Below are positions 1 through 12,510 of a DNA stretch of 64,000 nt, piece by piece; the stretch's first letter is position 1, and each line of letters begins with the position of its first letter. The stretch is from Calliphora vicina. Taxonomy: Eukaryota; Arthropoda; Insecta; Diptera; Calliphoridae. The translations under genes were made by a program, and so were the position numbers. The notes beneath the pieces were generated by a model, which saw nothing but the letters and a program-made list of their open reading frames with translations, ran no database searches and was not told the DNA's origin. The stretch is taken from NCBI RefSeq assembly GCF_958450345.1, contig NC_088780.1:129842226-129906225 (forward strand), given 5' to 3'.

Positions 1-472
1 ATATCTAAATTACCTAATAAGAAAAGAAGCTCGATCTGTGATCACTCATATTTCTTAACAAAAATTGATTTTTTATATAAAAACTCAAAATATCTAAATT
101 CGCTAATAACTTGATCAATACGAGTTGAATCAAGTAAAGGAGCTCGATCTGTGATCACTCATATTTCTGACCAAAAATCGATTTTTATATAAAAACTCAA
201 AATATCTGAATTCGCTAATAACTTGGCCAATAAGCGTTTAATCAAGAAAAGGACCTCCATCTGTGATCACTAATTGAGCTGTTTTTCTTGATTAAACGCT
301 TATTGGCCAAGTTATTAGCAAATTTAGATATTTTGAGTTTTTATATAAAAAATCGATTTTTGGTCAGAAAAATTAGTGATCACAGATGGAGTTTTTTTCT
401 TGATTAAACGCTTATTGGCGAAGTTATTAGCGAATTTAGATATTTTGAGTTTTTAGATAAAAAATCGATTTC
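1..472. repeat. ~112-bp tandem units with an internal inversion
   Basis: Units share the core ctaataacttggccaataag, then tcaagaaaaggagctcg and gatctgtgatcact. Two units lie in direct orientation (1 to about 268) with a spacing of about 112-113 bp. At about 270 the orientation flips, and two more units (about 272-472) run on the opposite strand. The head-to-head junction makes an imperfect palindrome of roughly 200 bp. It is the same family as the array at 60370-61288. Confidence 0.85.
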
Positions 473-612
473 GTGGTAAATTTTTCATTCCGTAAAAACC
501 TAAGTTGGGCTATGACCAACATTTAAAAAAAAATTCGTCTAAGTCGGCCGTTCTCTCTCTACTGATGCAATTGACGAACGACATTTTATTTTTATTTATA
601 CAGAAGAAGAGA
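1..612 (-). mobile_element. Helitron 5' region (reverse orientation), continues past window start
   Basis: Read on the minus strand from about 612, the sequence has an AT-rich start, then gttcgtcaattgcatcag, an aacggccgac block and a ttggtcatagcccaac block. This order is typical of fly Helitron 5' regions. The same blocks recur at 59580-59700 on the plus strand, in an element that ends in a Helitron-style CTAG. After the 5' region the element runs into ~112-bp tandem units that continue out of the window. No Rep/helicase coding sequence is visible here, so it looks non-autonomous. The exact 5' TC terminus is not certain; it lies around 603-612. The family match is from memory of the motif; the internal homology is seen directly. 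Confidence 0.6.
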
Positions 613-927
613 GTTTTATGGTACGAAATTTAAAATTTATGGACTTAAAATCGACTTTAAGGCTTTTGTGGTTAGGGTGAACAAGTATATAAGTTAATTT
701 TAAATCATATTCTTTACTTCTCAAAAAACGAAAATATATTCATAAGTATTTGGTACTTCTTGGAAAATCCATCCTTAGAATGTATCTAATTTTGGTACTC
801 TTTCATAAGAATGTTTCCTATACATTGCCATAGTCATATGAATATTTAGTTATGAACTCCTACTACGATAATTAAATTTATTTGAGTAATATTTGTATTG
901 CCAGTTTTTTAATTTGATAAATTAATG
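613..927. other. No gene seen
   Basis: AT-rich DNA between the Helitron end and a small hairpin element. I see no coding frame, repeat or RNA gene. Confidence 0.5.
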
Positions 928-1052
928 TGCTGTTTTTCTATACCGAACGAGTACTTTGAGTGGAAATTTAACATGTGTTTTGTTATTGTAACAAAAACAA
1001 AATACATGTAAAACGTCCACTCAAAACGTCAACTCGCTATAGAAAAACAGCA
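928..1052. mobile_element. 125-bp hairpin MITE
   Basis: The ends are inverted repeats: tgctgtttttctata at the left and its reverse complement at 1038-1052. Similarity continues inward through a gagtgga block to a short AT loop, so almost the whole unit folds into one hairpin. There is no coding capacity. I could not identify a clear target duplication, so the superfamily is open. Confidence 0.65.
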
Positions 1053-1212
1053 AATTTTTCTCTAAAGAAAAATTGTAAATTAAAAAAAGTAGAAATTAAA
1101 ATTTCACATTATTTGAATATTTACATATGTATATAAAAATAAATACCACTGAATGAAACACTGAAAATTCGATTTAAATTATATGGAATGTATCATTTGT
1201 TGCAGCTACGGT

Positions 1213-2346
1213 CTGGGGTTTCCCGGATAATTTAATTTCCCGGGAAACGGGAATGAAAAATTTCATTTCCCGGGAATCCCGGAAATGTTTTTTTAACTAG
1301 AAAAATAAGTAAAAAAGAAAATAATTTTATAAAATTGTGTAATTTTATTAAAAAAAAAGGAAAACAATACATTACAATTCAATTGTACCCACATAAAACC
1401 AAAAAAAGTTTGTTAAAATATTTGGAGATCACTTGTTACTATAAAATTAAATATTAGCGGTATTCATGATATAGTAGAGTAAAAGAGCAATTAAGTGTCA
1501 CAAAATTATATAAATTGTGAACCTAGCTTTATAATTCGATGTCGATTAATATGTTAATGGGATTTTTAATGCACTTCTTAGATTCTTTCTTTTGATATTT
1601 ATGTTATATGTATGTCCCTCATAGAACTATGTATTTTTTTAAAAAATTGATTTGTCAGAATAACAAATGCATGCAATAAGTCATTCGACGAGAAAACTCT
1701 TTCGCTGTAAACATGTGTTGGCTTTATCATTATTAAAGCATTATAAAGACAATCAAAATGTATTCTCCGAATGCTACTTGCTTCAAATAAATCTAATTCC
1801 CGCTTAAAACTTTCAGCATTTGATTTTAAATGTATAGGGCTTTCCAATATTGATTGAATATTCTAATTGGTTTTTAAAATTTTGCTCCATTTGTATTTCG
1901 GAAACCTCATCATCAACGCTTTGAACAGATGAAGGAACATTGTGGTCAAATAGACGTTCATATATTTGCTGTCCATAAATTTTTAACATTGTGTTTTTAT
2001 ATTATAATTTATCTTATAATGTTGAAGTTTTTAGGTTTAATTTAATTGAATAAACCGTTTTTTGAGAAATCGTAGAATTTTTAGATAAGTGCTGTTCATA
2101 AAGTGTGTTCATTATAGCATCACCTATCAGAAAAATGATTTCATTTCGGCTTAATGCTTATACTGAATCCTTAATGGTGTTTAAAACCTCCACTAATATT
2201 TGGAACAAGCCATTCAGCAAGCAGAGATGTCATATTTAAATATATTAAAGTATTTTTAATTAATTTTAAATTTCCCGTTTTTCCCGGGAAAAAAATTTAA
2301 ATTTCCCGGGAATTCCCGACAATAATTTTACGGGAAATCCCGGGAT
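1213..2346 (-). mobile_element. hAT relic with CCCGGG-rich termini
   Basis: Both ends carry matching inverted blocks built from tttcccgg and ttcccggga (about 1215-1285 and 2270-2346). Between them is a broken hAT transposase C-terminus on the minus strand. At about 1.13 kb it is much shorter than an autonomous hAT (usually 2.5-5 kb), so most of the transposase is deleted. Around 1455 it holds a piece resembling the agcggtattca MITE described at 18766-18922. I did not find a convincing 8-bp target duplication. Confidence 0.65.
1599..2000 (-). pseudogene. hAT transposase C-terminal fragment
   Basis: The minus-strand frame from about 2000 encodes YERLFDHNVPSSVQSVDDE, then after a short gap ELDLFEASSIRRIHFDCLYN and ALIMIKPTHVYSERVFSS. 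This is the hAT dimerisation region; family members typically read LFNAL..IKPTSVESERAFS at this point. The catalytic core is absent. The downstream part of the motif (normally KLRNRL) is replaced by unrelated residues, and upstream sequence holds stops, so this is not a working gene. Confidence 0.75.
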
Positions 2347-4112
2347 TGTTTTATGCTGTTTTTTGTGCTGTGTAATCATTATTTTTTCATTTAGAACAAT
2401 ATTAAAGGAACTTGCTCCTATTTTTTAATATAAAATCATTAAATTTGAACAAATATTTACCGATTTATACCCACGTTTATTTTTCTGTTAATTTTCGTAT
2501 AGGAAATCGATTATACTTGAAACTAGAAATGTATCACTGCCTTTGGACTTATAATTAAAATAGTATTCGTATTCGTTTTGTTTCTTAGAGATTTTTTTTT
2601 CAGACATTTTTGTTTCTATAATATATTTTTTGTAATTTTAACACAAAATTAAATTTATTCGAGCATTCGATTAATTGAATATTTTTTATTCTATATATAA
2701 AAATAATATATTCGAATAAATAATATTTTTTCCTTTGATATCAAAATAAGCTGGTATTACACTATATTTTTTATTCTGAAGATTTCAATAAACTCTATTA
2801 TTCAAAATAAAAATAATGTATTTTCATAATTGAAAATTATTTTTAGAATAGAGGCAGCAGTATTTACATATAACGGTATTTACGATTATAATTAGTAAAT
2901 CGTAAATACCGGAAAAATTTGGCATATATAGACCTAAGGTAGAGTATTCATTACACTATGATGGGAAATCTAAATCTACCTAACTAAAACATAAAAATGT
3001 CAGATCAAAAATATTTATATAACCTTAACCGATATATCCCAGCTAATTTTTTCAACAGCTTTCATATTAATAGATTTGAAGACAACCCCAAATCTATATA
3101 TTTGGTAAATTAATTTAAAAATATAATAACTACAGCCAATTATTACGTAATTAACTGATGTTAAACATATTGAGTTTTAACTAAATTAAAGAATTAATAA
3201 TAATCTTTTAATATTTCCAACAACAGTTTAGCTTCAATCTTTCTAAGAATTTGAAATAAAAATTCCTTTAACGAACTCTACAGCAAAGAGTTAGGAATTT
3301 AAGATGTTACCATCTTGAAATCATTGAATCATTATTAATTTTTCAATTTATCTATTTCTATCTTAAATAACCATTCATGTCTGCTTATTTATTTTTCTCC
3401 CATTGAAAAAACTCCAAAATAGGAAAGAATATGGAAAAAAAACTATATTGTGTAGATTCATTCATATTCTGTGTTTTGTATATTTTTCTTTTTGGTGACA
3501 ATAAAAAATGTCTTTTGTGTCCACTCATAATTTCAAACCAAGAATGTCCTTTACTTAAAGAATTCAGACGCAACTGAAACCAAACACATATAATCGCACA
3601 CCCACTCTGACTGTGAGCGAACCCTTACAAGAATGTGTTCTTTGGAATTTTTGTGTGAAAAATATTTTTGCGCTCCATCGTAAATTTTTCTAGGGTTTTT
3701 TCTTTTTATATATTTTTGCTTTTTACTTTTTGCATTAGAGTCGTGCATAGTGTAGGTAAGTGTATATGGCTAAAAGTAAATCTACTATATTTCTTATCAT
3801 AAGAACAGAAAATAAGTCAAATATAGATATATATATATATTTATATTAGTTTTTATTTTATATAAGTTAAAGTAAATATATATGAATATCCTGTGGTAAA
3901 TCCTTATGTATAAAATAATTATATATACAAGCAGAAGTATAAATACATATACGTATTTATGGTTATAAAATAATATACAATTTATAAAATATTATACCAA
4001 CATTTATATTTACATATTCAGTATGAATGTATTTTTGTTTATTTATTTTTATATACATATATAAGTACGGAATATATTCAGAAGAAGATAGAAGATATCA
4101 TATAAATAGCAG
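2347..4112. other. AT-rich spacer, one perfect short hairpin
   Basis: No gene, no transposon terminus and no recognisable exon. The only structure is a 14-bp perfect stem at 2874-2887 and 2898-2911 (cggtatttacgatt and its complement) with a 10-base loop. Stretches of TA repeat occur around 3825-3840. Confidence 0.55.
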
Positions 4113-7100
4113 CATAGACTAGACATAGACTAGACATAGACTAGACATAGACTAGACATAGACTAGACATAGACTAGACATAGACTAGACATAGACTAGA
4201 CATAGACTAGACATAGACTAGACATAGACTAGACATAGACTAGACATAGACTAGACATAGACTAGACATAGACTAGACATAGACTAGACATAGACTAGAC
4301 ATAGACTAGACATAGACTAGACATAGACTAGACATAGACTAGACATAGACTAGACATAGACTAGACATAGACTAGACATAGACTAGACATAGACTAGACA
4401 TAGACTAGACATAGACTAGACATAGACTAGACATAGACTAGACATAGACTAGACATAGACTAGACATAGACTAGACATAGACTAGACATAGACTAGACAT
4501 AGACTAGACATAGACTAGACATAGACTAGACATAGACTAGACATAGACTAGACATAGACTAGACATAGACTAGACATAGACTAGACATAGACTAGACATA
4601 GACTAGACATAGACTAGACATAGACTAGACATAGACTAGACATAGACTAGACATAGACTAGACATAGACTAGACATAGACTAGACATAGACTAGACATAG
4701 ACTAGACATAGACTAGACATAGACTAGACATAGACTAGACATAGACTAGACATAGACTAGACATAGACTAGACATAGACTAGACATAGACTAGACATAGA
4801 CTAGACATAGACTAGACATAGACTAGACATAGACTAGACATAGACTAGACATAGACTAGACATAGACTAGACATAGACTAGACATAGACTAGACATAGAC
4901 TAGACATAGACTAGACATAGACTAGACATAGACTAGACATAGACTAGACATAGACTAGACATAGACTAGACATAGACTAGACATAGACTAGACATAGACT
5001 AGACATAGACTAGACATAGACTAGACATAGACTAGACATAGACTAGACATAGACTAGACATAGACTAGACATAGACTAGACATAGACTAGACATAGACTA
5101 GACATAGACTAGACATAGACTAGACATAGACTAGACATAGACTAGACATAGACTAGACATAGACTAGACATAGACTAGACATAGACTAGACATAGACTAG
5201 ACATAGACTAGACATAGACTAGACATAGACTAGACATAGACTAGACATAGACTAGACATAGACTAGACATAGACTAGACATAGACTAGACATAGACTAGA
5301 CATAGACTAGACATAGACTAGACATAGACTAGACATAGACTAGACATAGACTAGACATAGACTAGACATAGACTAGACATAGACTAGACATAGACTAGAC
5401 ATAGACTAGACATAGACTAGACATAGACTAGACATAGACTAGACATAGACTAGACATAGACTAGACATAGACTAGACATAGACTAGACATAGACTAGACA
5501 TAGACTAGACATAGACTAGACATAGACTAGACATAGACTAGACATAGACTAGACATAGACTAGACATAGACTAGACATAGACTAGACATAGACTAGACAT
5601 AGACTAGACATAGACTAGACATAGACTAGACATAGACTAGACATAGACTAGACATAGACTAGACATAGACTAGACATAGACTAGACATAGACTAGACATA
5701 GACTAGACATAGACTAGACATAGACTAGACATAGACTAGACATAGACTAGACATAGACTAGACATAGACTAGACATAGACTAGACATAGACTAGACATAG
5801 ACTAGACATAGACTAGACATAGACTAGACATAGACTAGACATAGACTAGACATAGACTAGACATAGACTAGACATAGACTAGACATAGACTAGACATAGA
5901 CTAGACATAGACTAGACATAGACTAGACATAGACTAGACATAGACTAGACATAGACTAGACATAGACTAGACATAGACTAGACATAGACTAGACATAGAC
6001 TAGACATAGACTAGACATAGACTAGACATAGACTAGACATAGACTAGACATAGACTAGACATAGACTAGACATAGACTAGACATAGACTAGACATAGACT
6101 AGACATAGACTAGACATAGACTAGACATAGACTAGACATAGACTAGACATAGACTAGACATAGACTAGACATAGACTAGACATAGACTAGACATAGACTA
6201 GACATAGACTAGACATAGACTAGACATAGACTAGACATAGACTAGACATAGACTAGACATAGACTAGACATAGACTAGACATAGACTAGACATAGACTAG
6301 ACATAGACTAGACATAGACTAGACATAGACTAGACATAGACTAGACATAGACTAGACATAGACTAGACATAGACTAGACATAGACTAGACATAGACTAGA
6401 CATAGACTAGACATAGACTAGACATAGACTAGACATAGACTAGACATAGACTAGACATAGACTAGACATAGACTAGACATAGACTAGACATAGACTAGAC
6501 ATAGACTAGACATAGACTAGACATAGACTAGACATAGACTAGACATAGACTAGACATAGACTAGACATAGACTAGACATAGACTAGACATAGACTAGACA
6601 TAGACTAGACATAGACTAGACATAGACTAGACATAGACTAGACATAGACTAGACATAGACTAGACATAGACTAGACATAGACTAGACATAGACTAGACAT
6701 AGACTAGACATAGACTAGACATAGACTAGACATAGACTAGACATAGACTAGACATAGACTAGACATAGACTAGACATAGACTAGACATAGACTAGACATA
6801 GACTAGACATAGACTAGACATAGACTAGACATAGACTAGACATAGACTAGACATAGACTAGACATAGACTAGACATAGACTAGACATAGACTAGACATAG
6901 ACTAGACATAGACTAGACATAGACTAGACATAGACTAGACATAGACTAGACATAGACTAGACATAGACTAGACATAGACTAGACATAGACTAGACATAGA
7001 CTAGACATAGACTAGACATAGACTAGACATAGACTAGACATAGACTAGACATAGACTAGACATAGACTAGACATAGACTAGACATAGACTAGACATAGAC

Positions 7101-8905
7101 TAGACATAGACTAGACATAGACTAGACATAGACTAGACATAGACTAGACATAGACTAGACATAGACTAGACATAGACTAGACATAGACTAGACATAGACT
7201 AGACATAGACTAGACATAGACTAGACATAGACTAGACATAGACTAGACATAGACTAGACATAGACTAGACATAGACTAGACATAGACTAGACATAGACTA
7301 GACATAGACTAGACATAGACTAGACATAGACTAGACATAGACTAGACATAGACTAGACATAGACTAGACATAGACTAGACATAGACTAGACATAGACTAG
7401 ACATAGACTAGACATAGACTAGACATAGACTAGACATAGACTAGACATAGACTAGACATAGACTAGACATAGACTAGACATAGACTAGACATAGACTAGA
7501 CATAGACTAGACATAGACTAGACATAGACTAGACATAGACTAGACATAGACTAGACATAGACTAGACATAGACTAGACATAGACTAGACATAGACTAGAC
7601 ATAGACTAGACATAGACTAGACATAGACTAGACATAGACTAGACATAGACTAGACATAGACTAGACATAGACTAGACATAGACTAGACATAGACTAGACA
7701 TAGACTAGACATAGACTAGACATAGACTAGACATAGACTAGACATAGACTAGACATAGACTAGACATAGACTAGACATAGACTAGACATAGACTAGACAT
7801 AGACTAGACATAGACTAGACATAGACTAGACATAGACTAGACATAGACTAGACATAGACTAGACATAGACTAGACATAGACTAGACATAGACTAGACATA
7901 GACTAGACATAGACTAGACATAGACTAGACATAGACTAGACATAGACTAGACATAGACTAGACATAGACTAGACATAGACTAGACATAGACTAGACATAG
8001 ACTAGACATAGACTAGACATAGACTAGACATAGACTAGACATAGACTAGACATAGACTAGACATAGACTAGACATAGACTAGACATAGACTAGACATAGA
8101 CTAGACATAGACTAGACATAGACTAGACATAGACTAGACATAGACTAGACATAGACTAGACATAGACTAGACATAGACTAGACATAGACTAGACATAGAC
8201 TAGACATAGACTAGACATAGACTAGACATAGACTAGACATAGACTAGACATAGACTAGACATAGACTAGACATAGACTAGACATAGACTAGACATAGACT
8301 AGACATAGACTAGACATAGACTAGACATAGACTAGACATAGACTAGACATAGACTAGACATAGACTAGACATAGACTAGACATAGACTAGACATAGACTA
8401 GACATAGACTAGACATAGACTAGACATAGACTAGACATAGACTAGACATAGACTAGACATAGACTAGACATAGACTAGACATAGACTAGACATAGACTAG
8501 ACATAGACTAGACATAGACTAGACATAGACTAGACATAGACTAGACATAGACTAGACATAGACTAGACATAGACTAGACATAGACTAGACATAGACTAGA
8601 CATAGACTAGACATAGACTAGACATAGACTAGACATAGACTAGACATAGACTAGACATAGACTAGACATAGACTAGACATAGACTAGACATAGACTAGAC
8701 ATAGACTAGACATAGACTAGACATAGACTAGACATAGACTAGACATAGACTAGACATAGACTAGACATAGACTAGACATAGACTAGACATAGACTAGACA
8801 TAGACTAGACATAGACTAGACATAGACTAGACATAGACTAGACATAGACTAGACATAGACTAGACATAGACTAGACATAGACTAGACATAGACTAGACAT
8901 AGACA
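4113..8905. repeat. 4.8-kb satellite of an 11-bp unit
   Basis: The unit is tagactagaca (11 bp, any rotation), repeated about 435 times. The pattern returns in phase every 660 bases from 4141 to 8761, which means no insertion or deletion over the whole array, and I saw no substitution. Each unit has one CTAG. Because 11 is not a multiple of 3, every frame on both strands meets a stop at least every 11 codons, so it cannot encode protein. Flanks are unique: gatatcatataaatagcag on the left and aagaaagatcaaatttaatc on the right. The perfect uniformity points either to recent expansion or gene conversion, or to assembly of a collapsed or extrapolated repeat. Confidence 0.98.
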
Positions 8906-10850
8906 AGAAAGATCAAATTTAATCAGGTCATTTTATAATTTTTTTTTGTTAAATCGTCTATTTTTTATATCTCTTCTGTATAAAATCGTTCATAATCTTT
9001 GTCGTACCAGTTATATTTATCATGTGGTCAGACAGGTGTGTAATTTATTGATTATTTCGTTATGAATTACTACAACTACAACAAATAAAAGGAACTGAGC
9101 TATTTACTGAAAATGTTTGCAGCACGTTTAAAGATTAAAAATTGTATGCTGCATAGTATACTGTAATATTTGATAAAAATGCATCTTATCATCTAAATAT
9201 GGAGAATATTTCATACCTACTAGAAATTTTGAATAAACAAAAATAGTTATATTAGTTATGTGTATATTTTACTATAAATAATTCAACACATTTATTTAGC
9301 AGGCTCTAATGCTTCTGTATACATGTATATCTCATCAAAAGTAAGAAAGTAGAGAACAAACCCAATTTTGAACAACTTATTTAATAGACTGCGTATTAAC
9401 TTTAAGCTTGCGGCCAATATTTATAATAAAAAAAATCTTCAGACAGTAGAAGAGTGTCCTCTACCATTTGCTTGTGGAAACTTTAGTTAAGCAGCTAGCA
9501 ACCTAAAGGGTTTCCCATCCCTACTTATCTATTTTACTTTAAATGAGTAAAAAATAAACACAAATACAATGATTTTCTATTGAAATTGGATGTATAAGTT
9601 AACAACTTCAACCAACCACTTTAACTTTAGCAAACAATGGAAGACAAGATTTTGTTGCTGCTCCGTGTTTGTGTGTATTTTTTTGGTACTTATTTTCAAT
9701 TCCATGCAACCACTTAAACTAAGAACGATGTAACCAAGTGTTTGACATACACGTAGTTTCCATTGAAAATTTTTTTTGGAGTTTGAAGTTTACAAAGACG
9801 TAATGTGCAAACATTAAAGATTTTAAAGAGGAAAATTCTATGGTATTTAATTTGGAAATCTTAGTATTTTAGATTATATTAAATTGCAGTTTTTATAGAG
9901 GATTTAAGAATAGTATGTATGATTATATTTTTAGATTTCATTTATATTCTCTGGGCCTTTAGGTGGGTCTCTCCTGCGAAATAAAATCTTGTTATAAAGA
10001 ACACAGTTTTATTTTTCTTACATCACAGACAAGTGCTTTTCAAATGCACATGTAACAAACAACATGAGTGATTTTTTTTTAGTTGAAAGATTTTATGGAT
10101 TGAGTTTTAATTATTTAAGTTGTCACAAACAGTTAAATTGAAATATGTAATTGGAAAGTGATTTTGATTTTATGTGTCTGAAAAAAATTTAGTTTCATTT
10201 GTGAAGTTCCTAAATCGTCAAAAAGACAAATTAATAATGATGCTAAATTTGTGTTCTCGATCCGATTAGAAAGATTTTTATATATATGAAATTTACTATT
10301 GGATCCACATATTTCCCGATTTTATTATAATTTTGTAGAAAAAAGAATTGTTTAATAATCACTATTTTTTCAAAATTTGTGTGCTTTTATTTGCAGTATG
10401 ACTTAAACATGCGGGATTTTTTAAAATGTTTATATTTTAGTTTATGGCTATCGTTAGCTATGACCTTTTTCCATCTTTATGGATTCTGAATCAAAAGAAA
10501 TGCTTATCTTTTGAGACCATAAATTGTAATAAAATAGAAAAATTTAGAACAAAATATATTTGTATTTTATGTTTAGTATATGTTTTGTAACTCAATATAT
10601 AAAATTTTTGATTTTTTTTAGAAAACTCAAAAACTTTGTTTAATTTTTTTTCTAAAATTTAACGTTTTTTCATTTCTAATATATAAGTTTTTAATGGTTA
10701 GTGATAGAAAGGAAATATTGGTGCCGTTTTTCTAAGCTTAAAATAGGTTTTTATCGTGCATGTTTAAAAAAACTAAAATTCTTTTTTTTATTTTATTTTA
10801 TGAGATTTGCGCCCCCTGTTTTGGGTATTTGGAACTATTTTTAAGGATTC
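8906..10850. other. No gene seen
   Basis: AT-rich DNA with long T and A runs. No recognisable coding sequence, terminal repeat or tandem repeat apart from homopolymers. Confidence 0.55.
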
Positions 10851-10949
10851 AAAAAACATCAATTGTATTAATTTTTGATTCAGAATCGACTGGTGAAATC
10901 AGATTTGCAATATATTCAACCGTTTTTGCTCTACAGAAAAATGTACTCA

Positions 10950-11360
10950 AAATGCGCGTCTTTAGGTGCGTTGAACCACCACAAGGAGTGAAAATTTTCC
11001 AAAATTCCAAAATTAGATTTTGCAAAAAAAAAAAAAAAACCAAAAATTGTATATTTTGAGTTACAAAACACTTATTTTGATATACATATATCCCACTAGC
11101 ATCCCACTAAGTGACCAAAAAGGTCTTAAAGGAATAGACCCAAGCTTTGTTTTGAGCAAAAAAAAAAAAATTCAAAAATGGTCCATTTAGAAAAAAAGCC
11201 AACAAAATTTTTGAATTCGGGAAAAAATCAAAATTTTTTATTTTTAATTTTTTTTCGAAAGAAAATTGTGTCTGAATTACTATCCAATAGAACTAACCGT
11301 GGTGCAAATGTTATCCCGATCGGAAGACATCGATTTCTAAAGTTGTTTCCCCCATATTTA
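10950..11360 (+). repeat. Dispersed repeat family R2, copy 1
   Basis: Shares ordered blocks with copies at 22545-23950, 36150-36598 and 49440-49595: ttttgagttacaaaacactt, tcccactagcatcccacta, gaccaaaaaggtcttaaagg, and ggtgcaaatgttatcccgat followed by cggaagacatcg. The blocks sit in the same order in each copy, so this is one family. No frame is conserved. The class is unknown. Confidence 0.75.
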
Positions 11361-11400
11361 GATAAGTTAATAAAATCCTTGCTTATTTTTCAGGGCTTAA

Positions 11401-11643
11401 CCCTTTCCGTCCCCGCCTACACAAATGTGTAGGTAAATTCAACATATTTTGTAGAGACATTTATATATTATGTACCGTTTTTTCTTACTGTTTCAAACGT
11501 CTCAATATTATATGTTATTTCTTTTTCATTTCTTAATATGTTTTTGTGCGATTTTCTATAGTATTTTGTGTTCGAGTGGAAGAAATGTGATCGAAAAGTT
11601 CACTGAAATCCGCAAATTTTGAAATTGTTTGGAACAGAAAGGG
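11401..11643. mobile_element. piggyBac-type MITE, 243 bp
   Basis: The element begins ccctttccgt and ends acagaaaggg (9 of 10 bases inverted match) and is flanked on both sides by TTAA (11397-11400 and 11644-11647). TTAA duplication plus CCC...GGG ends is the piggyBac signature. Just inside the left end is a palindrome, cctacacaaatgtgtagg (11416-11433). There is no transposase, so it would depend on one elsewhere. Confidence 0.8.
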
Positions 11644-11856
11644 TTAAGCCAGCAATAATCAGTATACGGATGAGTAATAAATAAATTTTAACATGAATAT
11701 TCCAAATAAACCCTGTGCATTCTGCTCAGGGCAGAAATTGTTACAGGCCATTTGATATGCGTAATATTTTTAAGTAAAACAAGAACTTTTTGAATATAAA
11801 AAAAATATGTGTTCCATTTAAATTTATTTATGTTTTATGTAAAAAACAAAGTATAA

Positions 11857-12510
11857 CAAGTAGTCCGACTCTTTGGCAGCAGTACCTAACTCTAAACATG
11901 TGTTAGTGAAAATGTGCCTAAGTCTAAATATGTGTTAGTAACAAAAATTGTATGTATTAGTGCCTTTTTAATTTTCACCAGACACACAGAGTTTTATAAA
12001 ATTGTGCTAAGTTTCAATTTGTTTGATTTTTAATACCAAAAATTTAAGCTCTGTTCTATAATTAAATTCTACCACAAATAAAATTAAGTGTCAAAAATTA
12101 ATTAAAAATATTTTTTTCATTTGTGCAAATAAAAATGTGCTGCAAAGTGTTGAAAAAATTCGTAAAATATTGTGTAGAAATGTAAAAAAGTGGTTTAGTC
12201 TTTATTTAGTCTAAATCCATGGTAGGCGTTCATATTGTTCAGGTTACGATGATTTTCGTCAAACAACCCGAATGTGAACAAAAGAGCGTAAAAGTACACA
12301 CATTTCATTCAGTTTCTTGATGTTGTTGTGGATATTTTATTCTTTATCCAAAAGAGCACACAAATTAAATGCCTCTTTTTGCCTACCAATGGTCTAAATC
12401 GTATTTAAACTTTCAAATATTTTGATGTGTTTAATTCTCTCACAAGTGTGTAGAATTCTCACGGCATATGTGAGAGAGTAATTTTAGAAAATAGAGAGTC
12501 GGACTACTTG
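11857..12510. mobile_element. 654-bp TIR element, class unknown
   Basis: Perfect 16-bp terminal inverted repeats, caagtagtccgactct (11857-11872) and its complement (12495-12510). The flanks read gtataa and gtatac, a possible imperfect 6-bp target duplication. The interior has repeated taactctaaacatgtgttag-like blocks but no transposase. Confidence 0.75.

Noticed and set aside
4113..8905. CRISPR-like array
   Set aside because: There are no spacers: the 11-bp unit repeats without interruption, and the genome is eukaryotic.
10760..11059. 99-residue frame with an overlapping minus-strand frame
   Set aside because: Runs into R2 repeat and a long A tract; not kept in other R2 copies.
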